Part shown: positions 54,008 to 61,037 of the stretch, piece by piece
Layout: each line of letters starts with the position of its first letter
Numbering within the stretch: the first letter of the stretch is position 1
Source: Streptomyces sp. NBC_01669
GTDB taxonomy: Bacteria > Actinomycetota > Actinomycetes > Streptomycetales > Streptomycetaceae
Length of the DNA stretch: 64,000 bases
Reading direction: 5' to 3'
Assembly: GCF_026339735.1 (NCBI RefSeq)
Contig: NZ_JAPEQG010000001.1
Span: 7,749,001-7,813,000 of the forward strand
Program-made: the position numbers and the translations under genes
The notes under the pieces: model-generated
The model's input: the letters and a program-made list of their open reading frames with translations, nothing else
Database searches by the model: none
What the model was told of the DNA's origin: nothing

Positions 54008-54109
54008 CGTCGGATCGCCGTCACAGCGGGCAGCATCAGTGGCAATCTGGCGCGAAGCACATCCCGGACCGGTCGCGGGTCGGTCCGGGCAGGAAAGGGA
54101 CGGCTCGCC

Positions 54110-54541
54110 ATGGCAGACCATCAAGAAGCACGTGTCACTCTGCCCAGCGAGCCGGTCTCGGTCCCCACAGCCCGGAGATACGTGGCCCGGGTGCTCGCCG
54201 ACTGGGGACTGCCCGACGACACCGAGACCGCCGACACCATCCGGCTCATCGTCTCGGAACTCGTGACCAACGCCGTCCAGCACACCTTCGGTCAGTCGCC
54301 CACCTTCACCGTGGACCTCCGGCTGGAGCGTGAGGAGGAGCTGCATCTCGGGGTGACGGACAGTCACCCCCGCTGGCCCCAGCGCCTGCCCGCCGCCGTG
54401 CGGCAGGACAACGGTCGCGGCATGGTGATCATCCGCTGTCTGGCCAAGGAGTGCGGCGGACGTCTCAGGGTCACGCCCACCAGCGAGGGGGGCAAGACCG
54501 TCTGGCTCGCGCTCCCGTGGACCGTACCCGACCGGACCTGA
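54110..54541 (+). CDS. ATP-binding protein (RsbW/AbaA-like HATPase_c)
   Basis: A 143-residue single-domain GHKL ATPase. It has the N box LIVSELVTNAVQHTF and the G1/G2 region QDNGRGMVIIRCLAKECGG (the ATP lid), ending GGKTVWLALPW. Such proteins act as anti-sigma kinases or in WhiJ-type modules. Start ATG at 54110 with GAAAGG upstream. Divergent from the XRE-DUF397 operon; the trio forms a known kind of Streptomyces regulatory module. Confidence 0.92.
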   Translation: MADHQEARVTLPSEPVSVPTARRYVARVLADWGLPDDTETADTIRLIVSELVTNAVQHTFGQSPTFTVDLRLEREEELHLGVTDSHPRWPQRLPAAVRQDNGRGMVIIRCLAKECGGRLRVTPTSEGGKTVWLALPWTVPDRT

Positions 54542-54563
54542 CTGCCCGAGCGGGCGGCGCACG

Positions 54564-55481
54564 TCACTGCGCCGACGTCGCCCGCCCGAAGCCGCCGCGC
54601 AGCAGTGCGCACAGCGTCGCCGCCGCTCCGCTCGCGCGCTCGCCGTGGTGCACCACCGAGATCGTCCGCCGGAACGCCGCGGGTTCCAGCCGCCGCACGG
54701 ACAGGGGAGTCGGTGACATCGCGGCGACCATCTCCGGCACCACCGCCATCCCGATCCCCGCGCTGACCAGGGCGCACACCAGGGCATAGCCGGGCGACTC
54801 GCAGACCACCGCGGGCGTCGCCCCCACCTCGGCCAGGGCGTTCTCCACCCCGCGGCGGGGCGGATGGGCCGGTGCGCTGCTGATCAGCGGCCGGCCTGCC
54901 AGCTCCGTCACCGGCAGCCGTCCCGTGCCCTCGGACAGCACCTGGCCGACCGCAGTGATCAGCACCAGCTCCTCGACCAGCAGCGGCTCCACGCAGACCC
55001 CGGACGGCACCGGCGCCGCGGGCCCCGGCTCGTACGCATGGGTCAGCGCCAGATCGACCTCGCCCGAGGCGACGGCGGCGATCCCCCCGGGCGGTTCGTA
55101 GTCCGTGACGGACAGCTCCACATCCGGGTGGGCGCGCCGGAACGCGCTCAGTACCGGCGGCAGCAGATGGATACCCGCCGTGGTGAACGTGCCGACCCGG
55201 AGGCGTCCGCCGGAGAGCCCGGCCAGTCGGCTCAGTTCGTGGCGCGCACGGTCCATCTCGTCGAGGACCCGTCGGGCGCGTACGACCAGCAACTCGCCCG
55301 CGGCCGTCAGCCGGGCGCCACGGTGGTGGCGCACCAGCAGCGCGGCGCCCGCCTCCCGCTCCAGCTTGGCCAGCTGCTGGGAGAGTGCGGGCGCGGTGTA
55401 GCCGAGGCGGGCGGCGGCGCGCGTGATCGAACCGGCCTCGGCGACCGCCACCAGCGCCGCGAGCCGCGTCGGGTCGAACAT
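54564..55481 (-). CDS. LysR family transcriptional regulator
   Basis: A 305-residue regulator. The HTH lies at residues 4-62 (LAALVAVAEAGSITRAAARL, SQQLAKLEREAGAALLVRHH). The effector domain (about 90-295) includes GGRLRVGTFTTAGIHLLPPVL and GEVDLALTHAYEP. Start ATG at 55481. It is divergent from a LysE-type exporter (72 bases), the classic LysG/LysE arrangement, so it probably activates that exporter in response to an amino acid. Confidence 0.94.
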   Translation of the reverse strand: MFDPTRLAALVAVAEAGSITRAAARLGYTAPALSQQLAKLEREAGAALLVRHHRGARLTAAGELLVVRARRVLDEMDRARHELSRLAGLSGGRLRVGTFTTAGIHLLPPVLSAFRRAHPDVELSVTDYEPPGGIAAVASGEVDLALTHAYEPGPAAPVPSGVCVEPLLVEELVLITAVGQVLSEGTGRLPVTELAGRPLISSAPAHPPRRGVENALAEVGATPAVVCESPGYALVCALVSAGIGMAVVPEMVAAMSPTPLSVRRLEPAAFRRTISVVHHGERASGAAATLCALLRGGFGRATSAQ

Positions 55482-55537
55482 TAAGCGTTCCTTTTGGCAG
55501 ACCCAGAAGATTGCAAGTACATGCTGAAGGCTACGTC

Positions 55538-55552
55538 GGTCCATGGTGGACC
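55538..55552. promoter_or_regulatory. Inverted repeat at the lysE-like start
   Basis: GGTCCA (55538-55543), TGG, TGGACC (55547-55552) end one base before the start codon at 55554. The GGTGGA inside it is also the probable ribosome-binding site. It could be an operator half or a hairpin that limits translation. Confidence 0.35.
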
Positions 55553-55553
55553 C

Positions 55554-56195
55554 ATGGACGGACAACTGATCGCCTTCATCGGGGTCGCCGCAGGGATGGT
55601 GGCGCTGCCGGGCGCGGACTTCACGGTGGTCGTACGGAACGCACTCGCCTCGCGTGCGGCCGGGGTGGCCACGGCGCTGGGGGTTGCCGGGGGACTGCTC
55701 ATCCACACGGCGCTCGCCGTCGCCGGGCTCGCGGCGGTCCTGGTCACGATGCCCGTCCTGTTCCGCGCGGTGCAGCTGCTCGGCGGGGCGTACGTCCTCT
55801 ATCTGGGAATCAGCGGCGTGCACGCGGCACGACGCCGTACCAGGGATGCGGGCGTGGACACGCGAGTGGACGGAGGGCCGACGGCGACGAGCGCGCGGCG
55901 CGCCCTGCGCCAGGGCTTTCTGACCAACGCTCTGAACCCCAAGGCGCCCGTGCTCTTCCTGAGCCTGCTGCCGCAATTCGTCCCTGACGGACAGCCGCCC
56001 CTCCCCAGGACCCTGCTGCTGGCCACCGTCGTCGTGCTGCTCGCGCTGATCTGGTTCCCGTCCGTGGCGCTCCTGGTGGACCGTCTGGGCCGGTGGCTGC
56101 GCCGGCCGCGTACCGCCCGCGCCATCGAGGGCGGCAGCGGCGCGGCGCTCACCGCGCTGGGGCTGGTCCTGGTGACCGGACCCCTGGTGCACTGA
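55554..56195 (+). CDS. LysE family amino-acid exporter
   Basis: A 213-residue transporter with six predicted helices. The N-terminal signature is MVALPGADFTVVVRNALASR (the GPD/GAD loop), then GGLLIHTALAVAGLAAVL, a second half QGFLTNALNPKAPVLFLSLLPQF (the conserved NPK motif), and a final helix ALTALGLVLVTGP. It probably exports amino acids. The start is the ATG at 55554. Controlled by the divergent LysR regulator by inference. Confidence 0.93.
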   Translation: MDGQLIAFIGVAAGMVALPGADFTVVVRNALASRAAGVATALGVAGGLLIHTALAVAGLAAVLVTMPVLFRAVQLLGGAYVLYLGISGVHAARRRTRDAGVDTRVDGGPTATSARRALRQGFLTNALNPKAPVLFLSLLPQFVPDGQPPLPRTLLLATVVVLLALIWFPSVALLVDRLGRWLRRPRTARAIEGGSGAALTALGLVLVTGPLVH

Positions 56196-56236
56196 ACCAC
56201 GTGGTGAATGGGGGAGCCTGAGGAGAATCGGAGGGG

Positions 56237-56710
56237 TCAGCGAACTCGTCCGTACCAGACGCTCCTCGTCCAGATCTTCTCCAGCCGCACGACGGAACCG
56301 GTCTTCGGAGAGTGCCAGATCTTCCCCCTGCCGGCGTAGATGCCCACGTGATAGACACTTCGCCCCCAGTGGAAGAAGACCAGATCGCCGCGTTTCCGTT
56401 TCGATGCCGAGACGTGGCGGGTCTTGTTGTACTGCTGCTGGGCGGTGCGTGGGAGCCTCTTGCCCACCTTTTTGAACGTGTACAGCACCAGGCCGGAACA
56501 GTCGAAGCGATGGGGGCCGGTGGCCCCGTACCGGTACGGCGATCCCTTCTTCGACGCGGCGATCTTGAGGACCTTCGTCGAATGCGTCGCGGCCTGGGCG
56601 TCGGACACGGCGCCGGGGGCGATCATGGTGCCGCCGACGGCAGCGAGCGTCAGAACCGTGGCCGTACCGGCCCGGGTGATCAGAAACGGGACATGAACCT
56701 GCGCAGTCAT
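56237..56710 (-). CDS. Secreted NlpC/P60 family endopeptidase
   Basis: A 157-residue cell-wall hydrolase. A hydrophobic signal (TRAGTATVLTLAAVGGTMIA) is cleaved near DAQA-AT, residues 38-41. The NlpC/P60 domain follows, with catalytic Cys71 (RFDCSGLVLYTF), His121 (YHVGIYAGRGKIWH) and a polar third residue (His133). It cleaves peptide bonds in peptidoglycan stems. The ATG at 56710 has GAAGGG upstream; a TTG two codons earlier is possible. A c-di-AMP riboswitch precedes it. Confidence 0.92.
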   Translation of the reverse strand: MTAQVHVPFLITRAGTATVLTLAAVGGTMIAPGAVSDAQAATHSTKVLKIAASKKGSPYRYGATGPHRFDCSGLVLYTFKKVGKRLPRTAQQQYNKTRHVSASKRKRGDLVFFHWGRSVYHVGIYAGRGKIWHSPKTGSVVRLEKIWTRSVWYGRVR

Positions 56711-56724
56711 GCGCAACCCTTCGT

Positions 56725-56890
56725 CAGCCGCCTGTGAAGGATGACCTGTCGGGTTCGGGCTGGCGAAGTTGCCCGGCCGCGCGATGCGGCTTCACCCCGA
56801 GGGACGACCGGATGCCCGGTCGACCCGTTGCGCTCGGGTCCTCCACTCCTGCCGATCCACTTCTGTCGACCAGTCATCCGGGCGGCGGCA
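56725..56890 (-). promoter_or_regulatory. c-di-AMP (ydaO-yuaA) riboswitch, leader of the NlpC/P60 gene
   Basis: Reading the minus strand upstream of the gene, the conserved blocks of the ydaO motif appear in order: GGAGGACCCGAG, then CTCGGGGTGAAGCCGCA, then CCCGAACCCGACAGGTCAT and the 3' pairing end ACAGGCGG. The GGGGTGAA and CCCGAACCCGACAG elements are nearly diagnostic. In Streptomyces this class precedes cell-wall hydrolase genes such as rpfA and NlpC/P60. It is an OFF switch when c-di-AMP is high. The 5' boundary is approximate. Confidence 0.88.
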
Positions 56891-57215
56891 GGACTCGGCG
56901 TCCGCCCGGACCGCCTCGCCGTGGTGGCGGGGGCTTGTCGTCCCACGGATCTTGACTCACCGACTGCCGGATTTCCGACGTAAGACAGCGATATGGGAAG
57001 TTCACCACCAATGGTCTATTCGGGTGGGCGAGGGGTGATTTGGGTACTCGTCAGGCTGCCTCGACCGGTCCCGTACCAGCGGCGGAACGGCATATTTCGC
57101 TCACCGTCCACGTCGGCGGCGCAAGTCGAGCTGTCCCTCTCGTGGGGGATTCCTTGCGCCGGACGAGCGAGAAAATTCGATCAGCGTGCCGGGCGTGTCG
57201 CCTATGGAGAGATGA
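56891..57215. other. 325-base stretch without a gene
   Basis: No credible open frame. It presumably contains the promoter of the NlpC/P60 leader (an A/T-richer patch lies around 56985-57010 on the minus strand) and the 3' flank of the small gene at 57216. No strong terminator hairpin was found. Confidence 0.4.
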
Positions 57216-57524
57216 TCAACTCATCGGGGCCGGGGGCACGGTGACCCGTTCGGCCCGCCGTTCCCCGTCCAACACGCGCAGTGCCCGTGCCAACGTGGCG
57301 GCGTGGATCTGTGCTTCACCCCGCTCGTGCATCAAGGTGAGCGCGTCCCGCAGGGCGCCCGACCGCGAGGCGAGTGCCTGGGCCGCGCGCAGCGCGCCGT
57401 AGGTGTCGCTGCCGCGGGCGGGGTTGATCCGGCCCAGCTGGTCGAGCACTTCCAGGTAGCAGTCGATGAACTCGGCCTCGGCGCGCGTCAGCGCGGGCAG
57501 CGGTGGGAGGTGGGGTGGCTGCAT
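57216..57524 (-). CDS. Small protein in the clpP operon
   Basis: A 102-residue acidic-then-basic helical protein that I do not recognise. The core is LTRAEAEFIDCYLEVLDQLG, then GALRAAQALASRSGALRDAL and AATLARALRVLDGERRA. Its ATG is seven bases after the clpP stop, with GAGGTG ahead of it, so it is cotranscribed and probably coupled. Location suggests an accessory factor or partner of the ClpP paralogue; that is inference. Confidence 0.75.
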   Translation of the reverse strand: MQPPHLPPLPALTRAEAEFIDCYLEVLDQLGRINPARGSDTYGALRAAQALASRSGALRDALTLMHERGEAQIHAATLARALRVLDGERRAERVTVPPAPMS

Positions 57525-57531
57525 CGGCGGT

Positions 57532-58167
57532 TCACCTCACGCTGTTCGGCGGGAGCGACGTCTTGCGGTTCTCCAGGACGTGGTCCACCAGCCCGTACGC
57601 CTTGGCTCCGGCGGCGTCGAGGATGAGGTCGCGCTCGAAGTCGGCGGCGATTCGCTCGGCGCTGCGGCCGGTGTGGCGGGCCAGCATGCGGGTGAGCAGC
57701 TCACGGACGCGGACCAGTTCCCGCGCCTCGATCTCCAGATCGGACGGTTGGCCCTGAACCGGCTCCGGGAGCTCGGGCTGCTGGACGACGACCCTGGCCC
57801 CGGGCAGGGCGTGCCGTCGGCCGGGAGCGCCCGCGGCGAGCAGGACCGCCGCGCTGGAACCGGCCTGGCCGAGGCAGAACGTCTCCACCTCGCAGGTGAG
57901 GTAGTCCATCGTGTCGTAGATGGCGGACATGGCGCCGAACGAGCCGCCGGGGGAGTTGATGTAGAGGGAGATCGGCCGCTCGGGCGCGGCGTGCTCCAGA
58001 TACATGAACTGCGCGACCAGGTCGTTGGCGGCGGTGTCGTCGACCGGGGTACCGAGGAAGACGATGCGCTCGGCGAGCAGTTTGGAGTACGGGTCGAGGG
58101 TGCGGGTCCCGTCGGTCGTGCGCTCGGTGAACTCGGGCAGGACGTAACGGGCGGCAGGGCGGAACAT
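57532..58167 (-). CDS. ClpP-family protease subunit with catalytic His replaced by Gln
   Basis: A 211-residue ClpP paralogue. The fold markers are LLAERIVFLGTPVDDTAAND, LYINSPGGSFGAMSAIYDTM and ALPGARVVV. Aligned to actinobacterial ClpP, Ser104 (GQAGSSAAV) and Asp176 (AADFERD) are kept. The catalytic histidine of the ...HQP motif is Gln129 (ARVVVQQPELPEP). The protein may therefore be inactive alone, like ClpR-type subunits, or work in mixed rings. The segment QPSDLEIEARE is normal. It is divergent from an orphan Phd antitoxin and followed by a small gene. Confidence 0.9.
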   Translation of the reverse strand: MFRPAARYVLPEFTERTTDGTRTLDPYSKLLAERIVFLGTPVDDTAANDLVAQFMYLEHAAPERPISLYINSPGGSFGAMSAIYDTMDYLTCEVETFCLGQAGSSAAVLLAAGAPGRRHALPGARVVVQQPELPEPVQGQPSDLEIEARELVRVRELLTRMLARHTGRSAERIAADFERDLILDAAGAKAYGLVDHVLENRKTSLPPNSVR

Positions 58168-58220
58168 GGCTGGCCTCTCCTCCGGTGTCTGTACGCGCCT
58201 GCAGGGGCATCCGTAAAAAA

Positions 58221-58235
58221 TGTACAGGACGTACA
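58221..58235. promoter_or_regulatory. TGTACA-type inverted repeat between clpP and phd
   Basis: TGTAC (58221-58225), AGGAC, GTACA (58231-58235). TGTACA is the core recognised by YefM/Phd-family antitoxins. It lies 11 bases upstream of the phd start and 53 bases from the clpP start, so Phd could repress both genes. Confidence 0.6.
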
Positions 58236-58245
58236 GAAGGTTATG

Positions 58246-58539
58246 ATGGGGACTATGGCCTACGAGATTCCGGTGACGCAAGCGCGAGCTGAACTCGCCG
58301 AACTGATCAACCGCGTCGTCTACGGCGGCGAGCGGGTCGTGGTGACGCGGCACGGAAAGCCGCTCGTGGCGCTCGTCTCGGCCGCTGACCTGGAGCGACT
58401 GGAGGACGACGCGGCCGTCGCGGAGGAGCAGGTGATCAGCTCGGTCTCCTCGATCGGCCCCGCGGCGTCCGCTCCGGGCGAACGGCGGCGCTTCGGCATC
58501 GCCGCGGAACACCGGGGACAGCGCGACGGGGGCAACTGA
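58246..58539 (+). CDS. Phd/YefM family antitoxin, orphan
   Basis: A 97-residue protein. The Phd/YefM domain is at residues 4-60: AYEIPVTQARAELAELINRV, GERVVVTRHGKPLVALVSAAD, with the typical strand-helix-strand order and the VVTRHGKPLVALV core. The C-terminal tail (60-97) is Ser/Ala/Arg-rich and short. AGAAGG lies five bases before the ATG at 46 of this block (58246); neighbouring ATGs at 58243 and 58255 are alternatives. No Doc/YoeB/PIN toxin follows; the next gene is convergent. Confidence 0.9.
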   Translation: MGTMAYEIPVTQARAELAELINRVVYGGERVVVTRHGKPLVALVSAADLERLEDDAAVAEEQVISSVSSIGPAASAPGERRRFGIAAEHRGQRDGGN

Positions 58540-58557
58540 CCGCCTCTGCACGCAAAG

Positions 58558-58595
58558 GCCGTGCACCCCCGTCCGCTTCGGCAGGGGTGCACGGC
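58558..58595. terminator. Bidirectional hairpin terminator between phd and the broken membrane gene
   Basis: A perfect 12-base stem, GCCGTGCACCCC (58558-58569) with GGGGTGCACGGC (58584-58595), and a 14-base loop, between two convergent genes. Confidence 0.85.
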
Positions 58596-58612
58596 GGCCG
58601 TGGCGGTGGGAC

Positions 58613-59547
58613 TCAGCCCACCAGAGCCGGCTCCGGCGTGCCGGGTGCCGGGACCGTCGCCAGTGCCCGGCGTCGGCCTCCGGCGAGAACGGCGGTCAGT
58701 CCCAGGGCCACCCAGACGGTGAGGGTCAGTGCGGCGCCGCCCGCGGCGCTGCCGTCGAAGAAAGCGACCGACCGCAGCAGTGATCCGCCCGCGCCGGGCG
58801 GCAGCAGCTGTCCGATCGTGCCGACCGGCCGGGGCAGCAATTCGGGCGCGCTGGTGACGCCGGAGAACGGGTTGCCCAGCAGCACCATGACCAGGGCGCC
58901 GAGCCCGACCCCGGGCGGGCCGATCAGTGCCGCGAACCCGGCCACGGTCGCGCCGATGGCCAGCACGGTGAGCCCGAGCGCCCCGGCCTCGGCCCACCAG
59001 TTGCCCGTGACCACCCCGAGCCAGCTGTCCGTGAGGGCTGTGGCGGCGATCCCGACGAGCGCCGCGACACCGATCAGCGCCGCGGCGGCCCGGCCGCCGC
59101 GCAGCTTCAGCTCGCGCCGAGCGCGCTGCCGCGCGGATCCCGGGCGGGCGCCGCCACGACATCCGTGACCGGCACCTGACTGCCCGTCGGGGCCTGTGCG
59201 GTGACGGCGTCGCGCAGCAGCTGGGCGACCACCGGGCTCGCCGCGGACGCGGTCAGCAGGTGCGGGCCCTCGGGTGCGGTCACGACCGCGCCGTATACGA
59301 CCCGGTTTTCGATGGCGGTACGGGCCGCGGCCTCGCCGCCGTAACGGTGCACCTCGAAGGCGTCGCCGTGCCGCTCGAACTGTTGCTGGAGCCGGTCGGC
59401 GGCGGGCGCGGAGCCCGCGATGCCGACGGGCAGGTGGCGCGGCGCGATCCGGGCGGCGGGCCAGACGAAGGCCCAGAGTGCGATGGTCACCACGACCGGG
59501 ATCAGGAGGACGACCGCCACCATGCGGCGGCTCGGCGTGGCGGGCAT
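58613..59547 (-). pseudogene. Membrane protein of ABC-2/DUF3533-like type, broken by a frameshift near 59107
   Basis: The 5' half (59547 down to 59107) encodes one N-terminal membrane helix (MVAVVLLIPVVVTIALWAFVW) and an extracellular domain (VGIAGSAPAADRLQQQFER; GAVVTAPEGPHLLTASAASP). It meets TGA right after DPRGSALGAS. The next reading frame continues from about 59102 with multi-helix sequence (GGRAAAALIGVAALVGIAAT; GVGLGALVMVLLGNPFSG), the typical C-terminal half of this permease family. One base lost at the TGA would explain the break. The product is likely non-functional unless this is a sequencing error. Divergent from a TetR gene. Confidence 0.75.
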
Positions 59548-59565
59548 GGGGCCTCGATTCAAAGA

Positions 59566-59644
59566 GAAGGATCGTTCGTTTTGCGTTTCGCACTCACTGT
59601 TCCGCCGGTGCGGGAGCTGTCAAGAAGGAATGTTCGTTTTAGAT
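59566..59644. promoter_or_regulatory. Two direct repeats in the TetR divergent promoter
   Basis: GAAGGATCGTTCGTTTT (59566-59582) and GAAGGAATGTTCGTTTT (59624-59640) are nearly identical 17-base repeats. One lies close to the membrane gene start, the other 11 bases before the TetR start. Each contains TTCGTTTT and the first contains CGTTCG. This fits TetR operators repressing both directions. Confidence 0.65.
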
Positions 59645-59651
59645 TGGCCGC

Positions 59652-60272
59652 ATGGCTCGCGTATCCCAGGAACACCTCGATGCCCGCCGCCGCCAGATCC
59701 TCGACGGCGCCGCGCGCTGCTTTTCCCGGAACGGATTCCACGGCACGTCGATGCAGGACGTCCTGCAGGAGGTGGGTCTCTCCGCGGGTGCGGTCTACCG
59801 ATACTTCAGCGGCAAGGACGATCTGATCGCGGCCATTGCCGGGGAGGCGGTCGGCGGCGTCCGGCGGGCGTTCGAGGAGGCTGCCCGGGTCAGCCCGCCG
59901 CCCACCCCCGATGTGCTGATCGGCCGGGTGACGCGCACGCTGTTCTGCGGCGACGACCGGGGAATGGACCGGCAGGCCTACGCCGGGCTGATCGTGCAGG
60001 TGTGGTCCGAGACGCTGCGCAGCGAGCGGCTGGCCGCCACGCTCAGTGAGGCGTACGGCGGTCTGCGGCTGGCCTGGACGGAGCTGGTCGAGGTGTACCG
60101 CGACACCGGCATGCTCGCCGCCGATGTGCCGTCCGACCATGTGGCCCGCACGCTGATCGCCACCGCCCAGGGGTTCATTGCGCAGCTGGCCATGTTCGGG
60201 GACGCCGCGCCCGAGGTGCTGGAGGACGGCCTGCGCGGGCTGATGTCCATGGATCTGCAAAAGATCAGTTAA
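59652..60272 (+). CDS. TetR family transcriptional regulator
   Basis: A 206-residue repressor. The TetR_N HTH is at residues 12-58 (RRQILDGAARCFSRNGFHGT, LQEVGLSAGAVYRYFSGKDD), followed by an all-helical ligand domain. It is divergent from the broken membrane protein gene with 104 bases between, and both flank two 17-base direct repeats. It probably represses the exporter-like gene in response to a small hydrophobic ligand; that target is now disrupted. Confidence 0.94.
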   Translation: MARVSQEHLDARRRQILDGAARCFSRNGFHGTSMQDVLQEVGLSAGAVYRYFSGKDDLIAAIAGEAVGGVRRAFEEAARVSPPPTPDVLIGRVTRTLFCGDDRGMDRQAYAGLIVQVWSETLRSERLAATLSEAYGGLRLAWTELVEVYRDTGMLAADVPSDHVARTLIATAQGFIAQLAMFGDAAPEVLEDGLRGLMSMDLQKIS

Positions 60273-60333
60273 CGCGCCGGAAAAACTTGCGCCCTAACCT
60301 GCAATACCTCGTCGTGAGACAGCGGTTCTGCGT

Positions 60334-60348
60334 TCAACAGTCTGTTGA
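60334..60348. promoter_or_regulatory. Perfect palindrome upstream of the urease operon
   Basis: TCAACAGTCTGTTGA is a 15-base perfect inverted repeat (7-base arms, 1-base centre), 62 bases before the ureA start. It does not look like a GlnR box. A repressor or activator of urease expression may bind it. Confidence 0.55.
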
Positions 60349-60410
60349 GCACGGTTAATGTCTCGCTGCGCCCAGAACCGGACTGGGCGAAGGACTGTGA
60401 GGTGGACACG

Positions 60411-60713
<303 letters not shown>

Positions 60714-60725
60714 CGGGGCGCCGCC

Positions 60726-61037
60726 GTGATCCCCGGAGAGATCCTGTACGCGGACGGGCCCGTGCCGCTCAACGCGGGCCGAGCCGTCACCCGCCTCACC
60801 GTCCTCAACGCCGCCGACCGGCCCGTCCAGGTCGGCTCGCACTACCACTTCGCCGAGGCCAACCCGGGTCTGGACTTCGACCGTTCGGCCGCGCACGGCC
60901 TGCGGCTGAACATCGCCGCCGGAACCGCCGTCCGCTTCGAGCCCGGCATCCCCGTCGACATCGAACTCGTGCCCCTCGCCGGACGGCGCATCGTCCCGGG
61001 CCTGCGCGGCGAAACCGGAGGTGCCCTCGATGGCTGA
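60726..61037 (+). CDS. ureB: Urease subunit beta
   Basis: A 103-residue beta subunit from the GTG at 60726: IPGEILYADGPVPLNAGR, VQVGSHYHFAEANPGLDFDR, and LNIAAGTAVRFEPG. It packs against UreA and UreC. Twelve bases after ureA; its end overlaps the ureC start by eight bases. Confidence 0.95.
   Translation: MIPGEILYADGPVPLNAGRAVTRLTVLNAADRPVQVGSHYHFAEANPGLDFDRSAAHGLRLNIAAGTAVRFEPGIPVDIELVPLAGRRIVPGLRGETGGALDG

Noticed and set aside
54555..54574. Possible hairpin CGGCGCA/TGCGCCG between the ATPase and LysR genes
   Set aside because: Short stem overlapping the LysR stop region. It could be bidirectional but the evidence is thin.
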